Source: Oricola indica
GTDB lineage: Bacteria; Pseudomonadota; Alphaproteobacteria; Rhizobiales; Rhizobiaceae
NCBI RefSeq assembly: GCF_019966595.1
Contig: NZ_JAINFJ010000004.1
Coordinates: forward strand, 1-64,000
DNA: 64,000 bases
Direction of reading: 5' to 3'
Each line of letters starts with the position of its first letter. The stretch's first letter is position 1. Below the pieces are notes generated by a model, which saw only the letters and a list, made by a program, of their open reading frames with translations, had not been told where the DNA came from and searched no databases. Below are positions 8,328-18,200 of the stretch, piece by piece. A program made the translations under genes and the position numbers.

Positions 8328-10883
8328 TCAGTTCAGCTCAAGCAAGCGCTCGAGATATTCCTTCTCCAGCTGCGGCGACAGCGCGTTGCCGAGACGCCTG
8401 CGGATCGCCTCGAGGATTTCGCGGGCGCGGCGAATGTCGATCTCGTCGGGAATCTCGACCGATTCGCCGAAATCCGGTCCGGCCGAGCGTTGCGGCCGGC
8501 CGAGCGGATCACGGTCGAGCGCGTTGCGACTGCCGCCGGGTTCCGACGCACCAGTACCGCCATCCATCGCCTGCTGCATCTGCTGCATCATGCTGTCGGC
8601 GCCGCGCCGAAGCGCGTCCATCGCCTGGCCCTGGTCGGAAAAGGCCTGCTCGCCCTCGCCCTCGCCAAGCGCCTGTCCGGCTTCGCCCATCTCGCGGCCG
8701 GCCTCGCCGAACTCCTCGCCGGGATTGATGCCCATGCCGCGCAGGCCGTCCATGAACTGCTCCAGCCGCTCGCGCAGCGCCTGCTGGCCGGGCGCGAGCC
8801 CCTGCAGGCCATTTTGGCCCTGTCCCTGCTGGCCTTGCTCGCCGTTTTCGCCCATCTGCTGGTCGCCCTGCTGGCCTTGCTGACCCTGCTGGCCTTCCTG
8901 ACCCTCCTGCCGGGGCTGACCCTGTCCGCGCCGGCTCTGGCGGTAGGTCTCGTTCATCAGTTCCTGCTGCTCGCGCAGGATTTCACCCAGCTCGTTCATC
9001 TGCTGCTGGGCCTGGTTCTGCTGGTCGCCCTGCTGATTGCGGTGCTGGCCCATCTGCAGATTGTTCATCATGTCCTGAAGCTGCGACAGCATCTCCTGCG
9101 CCTGCTCACGCGCGCCGGACTTCGCCAGTTCCTCGATCCGGTCGAGCATGTCCTGCAGGCTCTGCATGTCCATTTCCTGCATGTTTTCCGGCATTTGCTG
9201 CTGGGCCATGTTCGGATTGTTTTCCATCTGCCGCGCCAGTTCGCGCAGATAGTCCTGCATGGCCTCGCGCAACTCGGCCATCAACTGCTCGATCTCCTCG
9301 TCCGACGCGCCGTTTTCGAGCGCTTCCTTGAGCGCCTGCTGCGCCTGGCGCATGCGGCGCTCGGCGTCCGACAGATTGCCGTCCTCGATCGTCCGCGCGA
9401 ATTCCCACAGATAATCGACGACGCCGCGCAACGCTTCGTCGTTTCCGCGCGCTTCGAGAAGCCGCGCCCGGGCGGTCACGAGACCGAGAAAATGGCTCGC
9501 ATCCTTGATCGTCTCCTCCGGCCACAGGGTCAGGACGTCGATCACGTCGACGATGTCGGGAACCGAATTGGCGTCGAGGGCCAGATTGCGCCGCTGCTCG
9601 ATGATGGCGCGGGCGAGCGGATTGGAGAAAGGCCGGCCCGGCAGCACCAGCGTCTTGGTCTCACTGCGGCCGGTCTGTCCGCGATCGTCCTCGGCCTCCA
9701 GCGTCATCGCAACCCGCGCGCCGGCCCATGGATGTTCGCTGAGATCGCGCATCGTCTTGGCCGCGCCGTCTTTCGACGAGCGTCGGGGAAGCGACAGCGG
9801 CAGGTCCGGCGCCTCGTAGAGCGGACGTGCGCCCTCGGCGTCGTCATTGGCCAGTTCGACGATACCGCGCGCCTTGGTGACACGATGGTCGTCCTTGGCG
9901 AAATATTCGAGCGTCATGGTGCCGTTGGCCGCGCGCACCGGGTCACCCGCAAATTCGATCGTCGGCGCATCATCCGGCGAGACGGCAAAGGACCAGTCGC
10001 GTTGCGCATCTTCCGCGCCGCCGGAAATCGACAGCGAGCCGGACTGTTCGAGCGTCACCTCGAAGCGCCGCGACGCCGCGGGCTCCGGACGTCCGTCACC
10101 CGTCGATGTGCCCAGCGGCGTTTGCGGACCCGGCCATGTGACGCTTTCCTGCCCGGTGCCGCCGGCAATGCGCACCACGGCGACACTGCCTTCCGGCACG
10201 GTGAAGTCGCTCCGGGCGGCGTTCTGTTCCGAGGTCAGGAAGATCGGCGCCATGCCCGTATAGGCGGGCGGCGTGACCCAGGCGTCGATACGCGCCGGTA
10301 CGGCCTCCGCGACCTGATGACTGCGGAACGCATCGCCGAGCGACCCGCCGGAATTGCCGTAAGACCATGCGAAGGCCGTCACCAGAAGCAGCGCGACGGC
10401 CGCGCGCAGGGCAAAGGGATCGCGCCGGGGAATGTCGGTGCGGGCGTTCGCGCCTTGAACGCCATTAACGCGTTCGGCCATGCGCCGCTGGTGTTCGCGC
10501 CACAACACGCCGGCGAATGCGTCATCCGAGGTGCCGGACAGCCGGTCGTCCTGCGTGGTGATCGGTGCGTGGGACAGCGCGTTCTCGCGTTCGAGCCGCC
10601 GGTCGATTTCGAGCACGCCAGGCATCCGCATCGAGCGCAGCGGCCAGAGGCTCGCAAGTCCGGCAAGCGCGAAGACGGCAATGAGCCCGAGACGCACCGT
10701 ATCGGGCATGGACCTGAACAGGCCGAACCATGACAGGATCGCGAAGAGCGCGATGACGCCGGCCAAGGGCAAAAGACGCGGCAAGAGGCGCTCGCCGATC
10801 ATGGCGGCGCGGGTTGCCGCGCGGACAAGCCTGAGCCTGCGCGAAAGGTCCTGCGGGGCGGAATGCTTGGTGTCTGGTGCCAT
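8328..10883 (-). CDS. TIGR02302 / DUF4175 family membrane protein with Gln-rich coiled region
   Basis: A protein of about 850 residues matching the alphaproteobacterial TIGR02302 (DUF4175) family. Two membrane spans lie near residues 40-85, with a third hydrophobic segment near 165-185 before a large extracytoplasmic beta-rich part. A helical region follows, and at about residues 560-770 there is a glutamine- and methionine-rich low-complexity stretch (repeats of QQGQQGQQGD type). Function is unknown; an envelope role is inferred from topology. The ATG at 10883, with AGGAG eleven bases upstream, is preferred over a GTG at 10916. It lies 107 bases downstream of lysA on the same strand and is probably the last gene of the argH-lysA group. 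Confidence 0.85.
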   Translation of the reverse strand: MAPDTKHSAPQDLSRRLRLVRAATRAAMIGERLLPRLLPLAGVIALFAILSWFGLFRSMPDTVRLGLIAVFALAGLASLWPLRSMRMPGVLEIDRRLERENALSHAPITTQDDRLSGTSDDAFAGVLWREHQRRMAERVNGVQGANARTDIPRRDPFALRAAVALLLVTAFAWSYGNSGGSLGDAFRSHQVAEAVPARIDAWVTPPAYTGMAPIFLTSEQNAARSDFTVPEGSVAVVRIAGGTGQESVTWPGPQTPLGTSTGDGRPEPAASRRFEVTLEQSGSLSISGGAEDAQRDWSFAVSPDDAPTIEFAGDPVRAANGTMTLEYFAKDDHRVTKARGIVELANDDAEGARPLYEAPDLPLSLPRRSSKDGAAKTMRDLSEHPWAGARVAMTLEAEDDRGQTGRSETKTLVLPGRPFSNPLARAIIEQRRNLALDANSVPDIVDVIDVLTLWPEETIKDASHFLGLVTARARLLEARGNDEALRGVVDYLWEFARTIEDGNLSDAERRMRQAQQALKEALENGASDEEIEQLMAELREAMQDYLRELARQMENNPNMAQQQMPENMQEMDMQSLQDMLDRIEELAKSGAREQAQEMLSQLQDMMNNLQMGQHRNQQGDQQNQAQQQMNELGEILREQQELMNETYRQSRRGQGQPRQEGQEGQQGQQGQQGDQQMGENGEQGQQGQGQNGLQGLAPGQQALRERLEQFMDGLRGMGINPGEEFGEAGREMGEAGQALGEGEGEQAFSDQGQAMDALRRGADSMMQQMQQAMDGGTGASEPGGSRNALDRDPLGRPQRSAGPDFGESVEIPDEIDIRRAREILEAIRRRLGNALSPQLEKEYLERLLELN

Positions 10884-10990
10884 GCGCCTCGTTTCTCCTG
10901 ACCAAAAGAGTAGCACTCTTCATGGCAAAGGCGAGGCCCAATACCCGGTATTGCGATCACACTCTTGTCAGAGCGAACGGGAAATGCGGC

Positions 10991-12256
10991 TCAGAACCAG
11001 TCCGGCACGCTGTCGAGGCCGATCAGCTCCTCGTAGCTCGGGCGCGGCCGGCAAACGTGGAAGTCTCCGCCCTTGACGATCACCTCGGGGACGAGAAGCC
11101 GCGAATTGTAGGTTCCCGCCTGCACCGCGCCATAGGCGCCGGCCGATCCGAAAGCGATCAGATCGTCGGGGGCCAGCTGCGCGATATCACGGTCCTTTGC
11201 GAGGTAATCGCCGGATTCACAGACCGGGCCCACGATATCGGCCGTTATGCGCGTTTCGTCCGCGCCCGGTTCGCGAACCGGGATCATGTCGTGCCATGCC
11301 TCGTAGAGCGTCGGGCGGATGAGGTCGTTCATCGCCGCATCGACGATAACAAAATTCTTCTCCTCCGCCTGCTTCACAAAGATCACTGAGGTGACGAGGA
11401 TTCCCGCATTGCCGGCGATCATCCGCCCCGGCTCGAAGATCGCCTTCACGCCGAGCGGCCGGATATGCTTCTTGACGATCTCGCCATAGGCGGCCGGCAG
11501 CGGCGGCGGCGCATTGTCGTTGCGATACGGAATCCCGAGCCCCCCGCCCATATCGACATGCTCGATCACATGCCCGTCGGCGCGCAGCTGCGCGACCAGG
11601 TCTGTCAGAAGGCGGATCGCGTCATCGAAGGGCTGCAACTGCGTGATCTGGCTGCCGATATGCATGTCGATGCCGGCGACGCGCAGACCCGGCAACTCCC
11701 CGGCTCGGCGATAGACGTCGCGCGCCCGGAGCCAGGAAATGCCGAACTTGTCGCCTTTCTTGCCCGTCGAAATCTTGTGGTGCGTTTTCGCGTCGACATC
11801 GGGGTTGATGCGCAGCGAAACCCGCGCGGTCTTGCCGGCCGCGACGGCCCGCGCCGAAAGCTGCTCCAGCTCGGGCTCCGATTCCACGTTGAAGCAATGG
11901 ATGCCCTCGGCAAGTGCAAAATCCATTTCCCGCGCCGTCTTGCCGACGCCGGAGAACAGGATCTTCTCCGCCGGGATGCCCGCGGCGAGGGCCCGCCGCA
12001 ATTCGCCCTCGGACACCACGTCGGCGCCGGAGCCCAGTTCGGCCAGCGTCCGCAGGACCGCCTGGTTGGAATTGGCCTTCATCGCGTAGCACACCAGCGC
12101 GTCGATATCGCCGAAAGCCTCGGCGAAGACACGGTAGTGACGCTCCAGCGTCGCGGTCGAATAACAATAGAATGGCGTGCCGACAGCCTCCGCGATCAGC
12201 GGAAGGGGCACGTCTTCGGCGTGAAGCACGCCATCGCGATAGTCGAAATGGTTCAC
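10991..12256 (-). CDS. lysA: Diaminopimelate decarboxylase
   Basis: A 421-residue PLP enzyme performing the last step of lysine synthesis, decarboxylation of meso-diaminopimelate. PLP-binding Lys60 is in CYAMKANSN; the HIGSQ motif, the glycine-rich phosphate site DMGGGLGIPY, EPGRMIAGNAG and the catalytic-cysteine segment GPVCESGDYLAKD are all present in order. Length is typical. It sits 28 bases downstream of the small lipoprotein gene and after argH on the same strand, an order I recall in many rhizobia. No internal disruption is seen. Confidence 0.95.
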   Translation of the reverse strand: MNHFDYRDGVLHAEDVPLPLIAEAVGTPFYCYSTATLERHYRVFAEAFGDIDALVCYAMKANSNQAVLRTLAELGSGADVVSEGELRRALAAGIPAEKILFSGVGKTAREMDFALAEGIHCFNVESEPELEQLSARAVAAGKTARVSLRINPDVDAKTHHKISTGKKGDKFGISWLRARDVYRRAGELPGLRVAGIDMHIGSQITQLQPFDDAIRLLTDLVAQLRADGHVIEHVDMGGGLGIPYRNDNAPPPLPAAYGEIVKKHIRPLGVKAIFEPGRMIAGNAGILVTSVIFVKQAEEKNFVIVDAAMNDLIRPTLYEAWHDMIPVREPGADETRITADIVGPVCESGDYLAKDRDIAQLAPDDLIAFGSAGAYGAVQAGTYNSRLLVPEVIVKGGDFHVCRPRPSYEELIGLDSVPDWF

Positions 12257-12284
12257 CGGAAAGCCCTGCTGCGAAGAGGCGAAA

Positions 12285-12458
12285 TCAGATCAGTGGATCG
12301 AGGATGAAGGGACGGTCCTCGGCGGGCGCGTCGGCGGGTTTTTCCTTCTGCGCCGCTGCCGCCGCCGGAGGCAATTCCGGATCGCCCGCACGCCCGCAGG
12401 CGGCTAGCGTCGCGGCGAACGCCGCCAGAAGGAGAATGCGCGTGATGCCGATACCCAT
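12285..12458 (-). CDS. Small lipoprotein (LptM/YifL-like)
   Basis: A 57-residue lipoprotein. From the ATG at 12458 the protein begins with a short signal sequence, GITRILLLAAFAATLAAC, whose lipobox cysteine is followed by GRAGDPELPP; the rest is rich in proline, alanine and charge. Small lipoproteins of this form between argH and lysA are annotated LptM-like. In enterobacteria LptM helps mature the LptD lipopolysaccharide translocon. That role is only an analogy here. A longer reading from 12527 would put a basic stretch before the signal peptide, so I prefer the internal ATG with AAGG about 12 bases upstream. Confidence 0.75.
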   Translation of the reverse strand: MGIGITRILLLAAFAATLAACGRAGDPELPPAAAAAQKEKPADAPAEDRPFILDPLI

Positions 12459-12555
12459 CGTCGTCAACCTTTTCCGCTGTTTCCGGCGCGCGCCGGACCC
12501 GAACAATCGTTTTCCTAGCGCGGCCATGCGTGAATGAACACCCCCGGCGAAACGC

Positions 12556-13968
12556 TCAGCCTTCCTTGTCGAGCTTGCGCCGGTGATAGCGGATCTGGCG
12601 GCCGACTTCCTGCGGTGCCGTGCCGCCGAAGCTCTTGCGGCTCGCCGCGGACTTTTTCACCGTCAGCACGTCGAAAACCGCATCCGTGATGCCGTCATGG
12701 ATCGATTGGAGGTCGTCCAGCGTCAGCCGGTCGAGCCGCACGCCCTTCTCCTCGGCGAGCGCCACAGCCCGCCCCGTGACGTGATGCGCCTCGCGGAAGG
12801 GGATGCCCAGTTCACGCACCAGCCAGTCCGCGAGATCGGTCGCCGTGGAGTAGCCGGACGCCGCGGCCTCGCGCATCGCCTTCTCGTTGACAGCGAGGTC
12901 GGCGACCATGCCGGTCATCGCGGCCAGCGCCAGTTCCAGCGCTTCCGCCGCGTCGAACACGGCTTCCTTGTCTTCCTGCATGTCCTTCGAATAGGCGAGC
13001 GGAAGGCCCTTCATCACCGTCAGAAGAGACACGAGATCGCCATTGATGCGCCCGGTCTTGGCGCGCACCAGCTCGGCGGCGTCGGGATTCTTCTTCTGCG
13101 GCATGATGGACGAGCCGGTCGAGAACGCATCCGACAGCGTGACGAAGCCGAATTGCGGCGTCGACCAGATCACGATTTCCTCGGCGAAGCGCGAAAGATG
13201 CGTAGCGCAGATCGAGGCGGCGGCCATGTATTCCAGCGCGAAATCGCGGTCGGACACCGTGTCGATGGAATTGCGCGTCGGCCCGGCAAAGCCCAGCGCC
13301 TTCGCCGTCTGGTGACGGTCGATGGGAAAGCCCGTGCCGGCCAGCGCCGCCGCGCCGAGCGGACACTCGTTCATGCGTTCGAGACAATCCGCCATCCGCG
13401 ACCTGTCGCGCGAAAACATCTCGACATAGGCCATCAGGTGATGTCCGAAGGTGACCGGCTGCGCCGTCTGGAGATGGGTGAAGCCCGGCATCACGGTTGC
13501 GCGGTGCTCCTCCGCGCGGGTCAGAAGCGTCTCGACAAGGCTCTTGAGAAGCCCGGCCGCCTTTTCGGCCTCGCCGCGCACCCACATGCGAAAATCGAGT
13601 GCGACCTGGTCGTTGCGGGACCGCGCGGTGTGCAACCGCCCGGCCGTCGGACCGATCAGCTCCGACAGGCGGGCCTCGATATTCATGTGGATGTCTTCGA
13701 GCTTGCGCGAGAAGGCGAAGTCGCCGGCCTCGATCTCTGACCGGATCGTGTTCAGGCCGTGAACGATCTTGTCGCGATCCTCCGCCGAAATTATGTGACA
13801 GTCGGCGAGCATGGTGGCATGCGCGATCGATCCGTCGATATCCTGGGCGTAGAGCTTGCGGTCGTAACCGATGGAGGCGTTGATCTCCTCCATGATTGCC
13901 GCCGGGCCGGACGCGAAACGTCCGCCCCACATCTGATTAGAAGCGCTTTTTTTGGTATCGTCGGACAT
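12556..13968 (-). CDS. argH: Argininosuccinate lyase
   Basis: A 470-residue ArgH, the last step of arginine synthesis (argininosuccinate to arginine and fumarate). Recognisable blocks are [12 protein letters not shown] at the start, [44 protein letters not shown], and the fumarase-superfamily signature [12 protein letters not shown] carrying the catalytic serine loop. The open frame extends 163 codons upstream, but these are antisense to tlpA and without similarity, so the ATG at 13968 is used. That ATG and the tlpA ATG lie on the same CATG palindrome, so there is no intergenic space between the two divergent genes. Confidence 0.95.
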   Translation of the reverse strand: MSDDTKKSASNQMWGGRFASGPAAIMEEINASIGYDRKLYAQDIDGSIAHATMLADCHIISAEDRDKIVHGLNTIRSEIEAGDFAFSRKLEDIHMNIEARLSELIGPTAGRLHTARSRNDQVALDFRMWVRGEAEKAAGLLKSLVETLLTRAEEHRATVMPGFTHLQTAQPVTFGHHLMAYVEMFSRDRSRMADCLERMNECPLGAAALAGTGFPIDRHQTAKALGFAGPTRNSIDTVSDRDFALEYMAAASICATHLSRFAEEIVIWSTPQFGFVTLSDAFSTGSSIMPQKKNPDAAELVRAKTGRINGDLVSLLTVMKGLPLAYSKDMQEDKEAVFDAAEALELALAAMTGMVADLAVNEKAMREAAASGYSTATDLADWLVRELGIPFREAHHVTGRAVALAEEKGVRLDRLTLDDLQSIHDGITDAVFDVLTVKKSAASRKSFGGTAPQEVGRQIRYHRRKLDKEG

Positions 13969-14656
13969 GAACGAAAAAATCCCGGAAACGAGTGACGGAA
14001 AGTCGGCGGAGAGCCGTCCCTCCATCCTGAAAATCGCGGCGATCGCGGTCGCGATAGGGGCGATCGCCGGCGCGGGCGGGATATACGCCACCGGAATGCT
14101 CTCTGGCAATGCCGGCGGGACCGAGACGGCCTGCGCCGCCGCGATCGAGACCGGCGCGTCGCTGAAACCTCTCCTGACCGGCGAGGTCGCGGCGATGGCG
14201 CCGCGAACGCAGGCAAACGATCTTTCCGGACTGACCTTCAATGACGGAGACGGCAACGCGATCACGCTCGCCGATACGGGCGGCAAGCCCCGCCTCGTCA
14301 ATCTCTGGGCGACGTGGTGCGCGCCATGCCGCGCCGAGATGCCGGCGCTCGACGCATTGCAGGCCGAGAAGGGCGGCGACGATTTCGAGGTCGTGGCGAT
14401 ATCCGTCGACGGCGGTGACGACGCCAAGCCCCGCGCCTTCTTCGAGGAGATCGGCATCGAGACGCTCGGTTTCTATCACGATCCGACAATCGGGGCCTTT
14501 AACACGATGAAAAAGGAAGGCCTCGCCTTCGGATTGCCGGTCACGGTGCTGGTCGATTCGCAAAATTGCGTCGTCGCCAACATGAACGGCCCGGCTGAAT
14601 GGGCGAGCGAAGACGCCTATCGCCTGATCGACGCTGTTAAGGCAAAAAACGAATGA
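13967..14656 (+). CDS. tlpA: TlpA-family membrane-anchored thiol:disulfide oxidoreductase
   Basis: A 229-residue protein: cytoplasmic N-terminus, one membrane anchor ([22 protein letters not shown]), then a periplasmic thioredoxin-like domain with the redox motif WCAPC (Cys118-Cys121) and the cis-proline segment GLPVTVLVD. TlpA proteins reduce periplasmic disulfides, for example in cytochrome oxidase or cytochrome c maturation; the substrate here is unknown. One extra cysteine (ETACAAA) follows the anchor. The ATG at 13967 shares CATG with the argH start; a GTG at 13952 is an alternative. Placement opposite argH is an arrangement I recall in rhizobia. Confidence 0.9.
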   Translation: MNEKIPETSDGKSAESRPSILKIAAIAVAIGAIAGAGGIYATGMLSGNAGGTETACAAAIETGASLKPLLTGEVAAMAPRTQANDLSGLTFNDGDGNAITLADTGGKPRLVNLWATWCAPCRAEMPALDALQAEKGGDDFEVVAISVDGGDDAKPRAFFEEIGIETLGFYHDPTIGAFNTMKKEGLAFGLPVTVLVDSQNCVVANMNGPAEWASEDAYRLIDAVKAKNE

Positions 14657-14799
14657 ACAGGCCGCGCCGAACCGCCAAAGGTTAACAGCACGCGACACAA
14701 GCACCCCGTCTCTCCGCGATGAATCGTTAAAGTTGTGTCCATCGCGAGAGCGGACACGCTATATGTGGTGAGAACAAAACGGGAAATCATCGGAAACAG

Positions 14800-14841
14800 C
14801 GATTCGTCGCCGATTCGTTCCGCCTCGGTTCTGTTTCTTAA
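14800..14841 (+). repeat. 42-base module, copy 1 (two GATTCGT iterons, GTTCTG, TTAA)
   Basis: The first 22 bases are identical to those at 15073. They contain two GATTCGT iterons 11 bases apart, followed by GTTCTG at offset 28 and TTAA at offset 38. Confidence 0.75.
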
Positions 14842-14876
14842 CGGAAACTTACCGGGAGGTTAACCCGCATGGTTAA
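14838..14876. promoter_or_regulatory. Ladder of CtrA-like half-sites
   Basis: TTAA (14838), TTAC (14849) and TTAA (14860) are spaced by exactly seven bases each, the CtrA box spacing, giving two overlapping 7-of-8 matches to TTAA-N7-TTAA. A further TTAA follows at 14873 after nine bases. GGTTAAC occurs twice, at 14858 and 14871. CtrA binding is inferred from the motif only. Confidence 0.4.
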
Positions 14877-15072
14877 CAAGACATGAAGAAAGTCGATTAA
14901 ATTCAATTTGTTAACGAGCATCGCAATTGGCGGCACAGGGGCTTTCGCCAAGCGTTAACAAACCGGACCGGAACGCCTCGAATGACTCACGCAATGATTC
15001 ACGTACTGGTAGGCACCAGCCACTGCGCCACCACATCTGGTAGGGAACAAAGCTGCAACCTATGAGAGTCAC

Positions 15073-15114
15073 CGATTCGTCGCCGATTCGTTCCAGACTC
15101 GTTCTGGTTGTTAA
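15073..15114 (+). repeat. 42-base module, copy 2
   Basis: The first 22 bases are identical to the copy at 14800, with GTTCTG and TTAA at the same offsets. Here a third GANTCGT iteron (GACTCGT at 15096) is intact, so three iterons sit in 11-base phase. The two copies lie 273 bases apart in the same orientation. Confidence 0.75.
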
Positions 15115-15263
15115 TTTCCACAACCCTGGAGCGGTAGAACCCATGCATTTTCGCGTGTTTTTCGCCCTGTAATTGCCGAAACGGCGTGCTAAACGCTGTG
15201 TCAGCTCTCCGGGACGCCCATCAGCGCCGGAATCCCCCGGACTCGAACTTCAAGACAGAGTCA

Positions 15264-18200
15264 ATGCCTTCCGATTTTTTTGACGGCCATACGGTCAAGG
15301 CGGTACTCGGCCCCACCAATACCGGCAAGACCCACTACGCCATCGAGCGCATGGTCGCCCATTCGAGCGGCGTCATCGGCCTGCCGTTGCGCCTGCTCGC
15401 GCGCGAGGTCTATGGCCGCGTCGCCCAGAAGGTCGGGACGGACCAGGTCGCGCTGATCACCGGCGAGGAAAAGATCGTGCCGCCCAAGGCGCGCTACTCG
15501 GTCTGCACCGTCGAGGCGATGCCGTCGCAAACCGACGTGGCCTTCGTCGCCATCGACGAGGTTCAGCTGGCCGGCGATCTCGAACGGGGTCACATTTTCA
15601 CCGACCGCATCCTCAACCTGCGCGGCCGCGAGGAGACGCTGTTGCTCGGGGCGGGAACCATGACCGGCATCCTGCGCGCCCTGATACCCGGCATCGATAT
15701 CGTCTCGCGCCCGCGCCTGTCTCACCTCGCCTATGCGGGATCGAAGAAGATCACGCGTCTTCCCCGCCGTTCGGCGATCGTCGCCTTCTCCGCCGACGAG
15801 GTCTACGCCATCGCCGAACTGATCCGCCGCCAGCGCGGCGGCGCGGCGGTCGTGATGGGTGCGCTGAGCCCGCGCACCCGCAACGCCCAGGTCGAACTCT
15901 ACCAGAACGGCGACGTGGAATACCTCGTCGCCACCGACGCCATCGGCATGGGCCTCAACCTGGATGTCGACCATGTCGCCTTCGCGCAATTGCGCAAATT
16001 CGACGGCTATGCGTTTCGCGACCTGAACCCCGCCGAGATGGGCCAGATCGCCGGCCGCGCCGGCCGCCACATGCGCGACGGCACATTCGGCGTGTCGGGC
16101 CACGCCCACCCGCTCGACGACGAGACGGTGAAGCGCATCGAGGGCCACGAATTCGACCCCGTGAAGGTCCTGCAGTGGCGCTCGCGCAATCTGGACTTCG
16201 GGTCGATCGCCGATTTGCGCCGCTCGCTGGAAGTGCCGCCGGAGACACCGGGCCTGACCAAGGCGCTGCCGGCGGTCGACCAGCGGGCGCTCGACTTCCT
16301 GTCGCGCGACGCCACCGTCGCCGACACGTGCCGGGGCCGCGACGAGGTCTCGCTTTTGTGGGACGCCTGCGTCCTGCCCGATTATCGCAAGATCGCGCCG
16401 GCCCAGCATGCCGATATCATTTCCCAGATTTTCCTCGATCTGGTCCGGCGCGGCCACGTCGACGAGGACTATATGGCCGAGCAGGTGCTTCGCGCCGACC
16501 GCGCCGACGGCGAGATCGACACGCTGTCGGCCCGAATCGCGCAAATCCGCACCTGGACCTATGTCGCCAACAGGCCCGGATGGCTTGCCGATCCGCTACA
16601 CTGGCAGGAAAAGACGCGCGCCATCGAGGACAAGCTGTCCGACGCGTTGCATGACAGGTTGACGAAACGCTTCGTAGACCGCAGGACATCCGTGCTCATG
16701 AAGCGGTTGCGAGAGAACGTGACAATGGAAGCAGAAATAAGCCCTAGCGGCGATGTAACTGTCGAAGGCCATCATATCGGCCAATTGGACGGATTCCGTT
16801 TTTCAGCGGACAAATCCGCCGAGGGCGAGGATGCGAAGGCCGTCAAGGCAGCCGCCGCGAAGGCGCTCGCAACCGAGTTCGAGGCGCGCGCCGATCGCTT
16901 TGCAGCGGCGGGCAATTCCGATTTCGCCCTCGGTTCCGATGGCGTGCTGCGCTGGCTTGGCCAGCCGGTCGGAACGCTGACGGCGGGCGAGGAATGGCTG
17001 AAGCCCCGCCTCGTCTTGCTGGCCGACGAACAATTGACCGGCCCGGCGCGCGACAAGGTCGCCGCCCGCGCCGAGCGTTTCGTCGGACATCACATCGAGA
17101 CGCATCTGAAGCCGCTGGTCGATCTCGGCCGCGCTGACGAACTGTCCGGGATCGCGCGCGGCATCGGGTTCCGTCTGATCGAGAATTACGGCATCGTTCC
17201 GCGCCGCGAGATCGCCGACGAGATCAAATCGCTCGACCAGGACGGCCGCGCCGCGCTGCGCCGCTATGGCGCGCGTTTCGGATTCTACCACATCTTCGTT
17301 CCGTCCCTCGTCAAACCGGCGCCCGCCGGCCTTCTGACCCTGCTCTGGGCCTTGCAGAACGACGGAAAGGACAAGCCGGGCTACGGCGATGTCGTGCAGC
17401 AGCTGGCGACAGGCCGCACGTCGCTCGTGCCCGACCCGTCCTATGACACCGCCTTCTACAAGCTCGCCGGCTACCGGCATCTGGGATCACGCGCGGTGCG
17501 TGTCGATATCCTCGAGCGGCTGGCCGACCTGATCCGCCCGGCGCTGCAATGGCGCGAAGGCTCCGGGACGCTGCCCGAAGGCGCGGCCGGCGGCGGCCGC
17601 TTCTTCGTCACTCCGGCGATGATGTCGATCCTCGGCGCGACGGCGGAGGACATGGAAGCCGTGCTCGGCAGCCTCGGCTACCGCCACGACAAGGTGGAAC
17701 CGGCGGAATTCGATGAAAAGCTCGCGGCACTGAAAGCCGCCAACGCGCCCGCCGCACCGGAGACACCGACCGAGGAGCCAGCGGCCGCATCCGCCGAAGC
17801 CCAACCGGAGACGCCGGAACAAGCCGAAGCGCCCGCGCAAGAGGACCGTGCGGAAGCGACGACAGCCGAAGCCACACCGGAAACACCCGCCCCCGAAGCC
17901 GACGCAACCGAGCCGACCCCGGAACCCGTGGCGCAGGAAGCCCCGGCACCGGCCGAGGTCGTGGAGACACCCGCCGAACAACCGGTGGAACAGGCCGCAG
18001 AACCGGAAGAAGCCGAGGAGCCGAAGCCGGTCATGGTCTGGTACCAGGTGCGCGGCGACCGCAACCGGCGCGGCCAGCGCCCGCAAGGCCAGCGGCCCGA
18101 CGGCGACCGGAGGGGCAAGGGCGGTCACGGCAAGCCGAAAGGCAAGCGCGATCATGGCCACAAGGGCAAGCCGAAAGGCGACGTGGCCGCGTCTGCCCGC

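Larger units (their letters stand above)
14657..15263. other. 607-base gene-poor gap rich in GANTC and TTAA motifs
   Basis: No convincing gene is seen here; an antisense ORF of 77 codons has no recognisable content. The gap is visibly less GC-rich than its flanks. It carries twelve GANTC sites (starting at 14721, 14801, 14812, 14984, 14996, 15066, 15074, 15085, 15096, 15230, 15240, 15258) and nine TTAA sites (14682, 14727, 14838, 14860, 14873, 14897, 14911, 14955, 15111). GANTC is the CcrM methylation site and TTAA-N7-TTAA the CtrA box in alphaproteobacteria. A transcript start for the helicase gene presumably lies here. Confidence 0.7.

Noticed and set aside
8490-10733. 747-codon plus-strand frame across the DUF4175 gene
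   Set aside because: It is a shadow of the Gln-rich coding sequence read backwards; its leucine-rich composition reflects the reverse complement of glutamine codons.
14911-15144. 77-codon minus-strand ORF in the GANTC-rich gap
   Set aside because: No ribosome site, no similarity, and it overlaps the duplicated iteron module, so its sequence is better explained as regulatory DNA.
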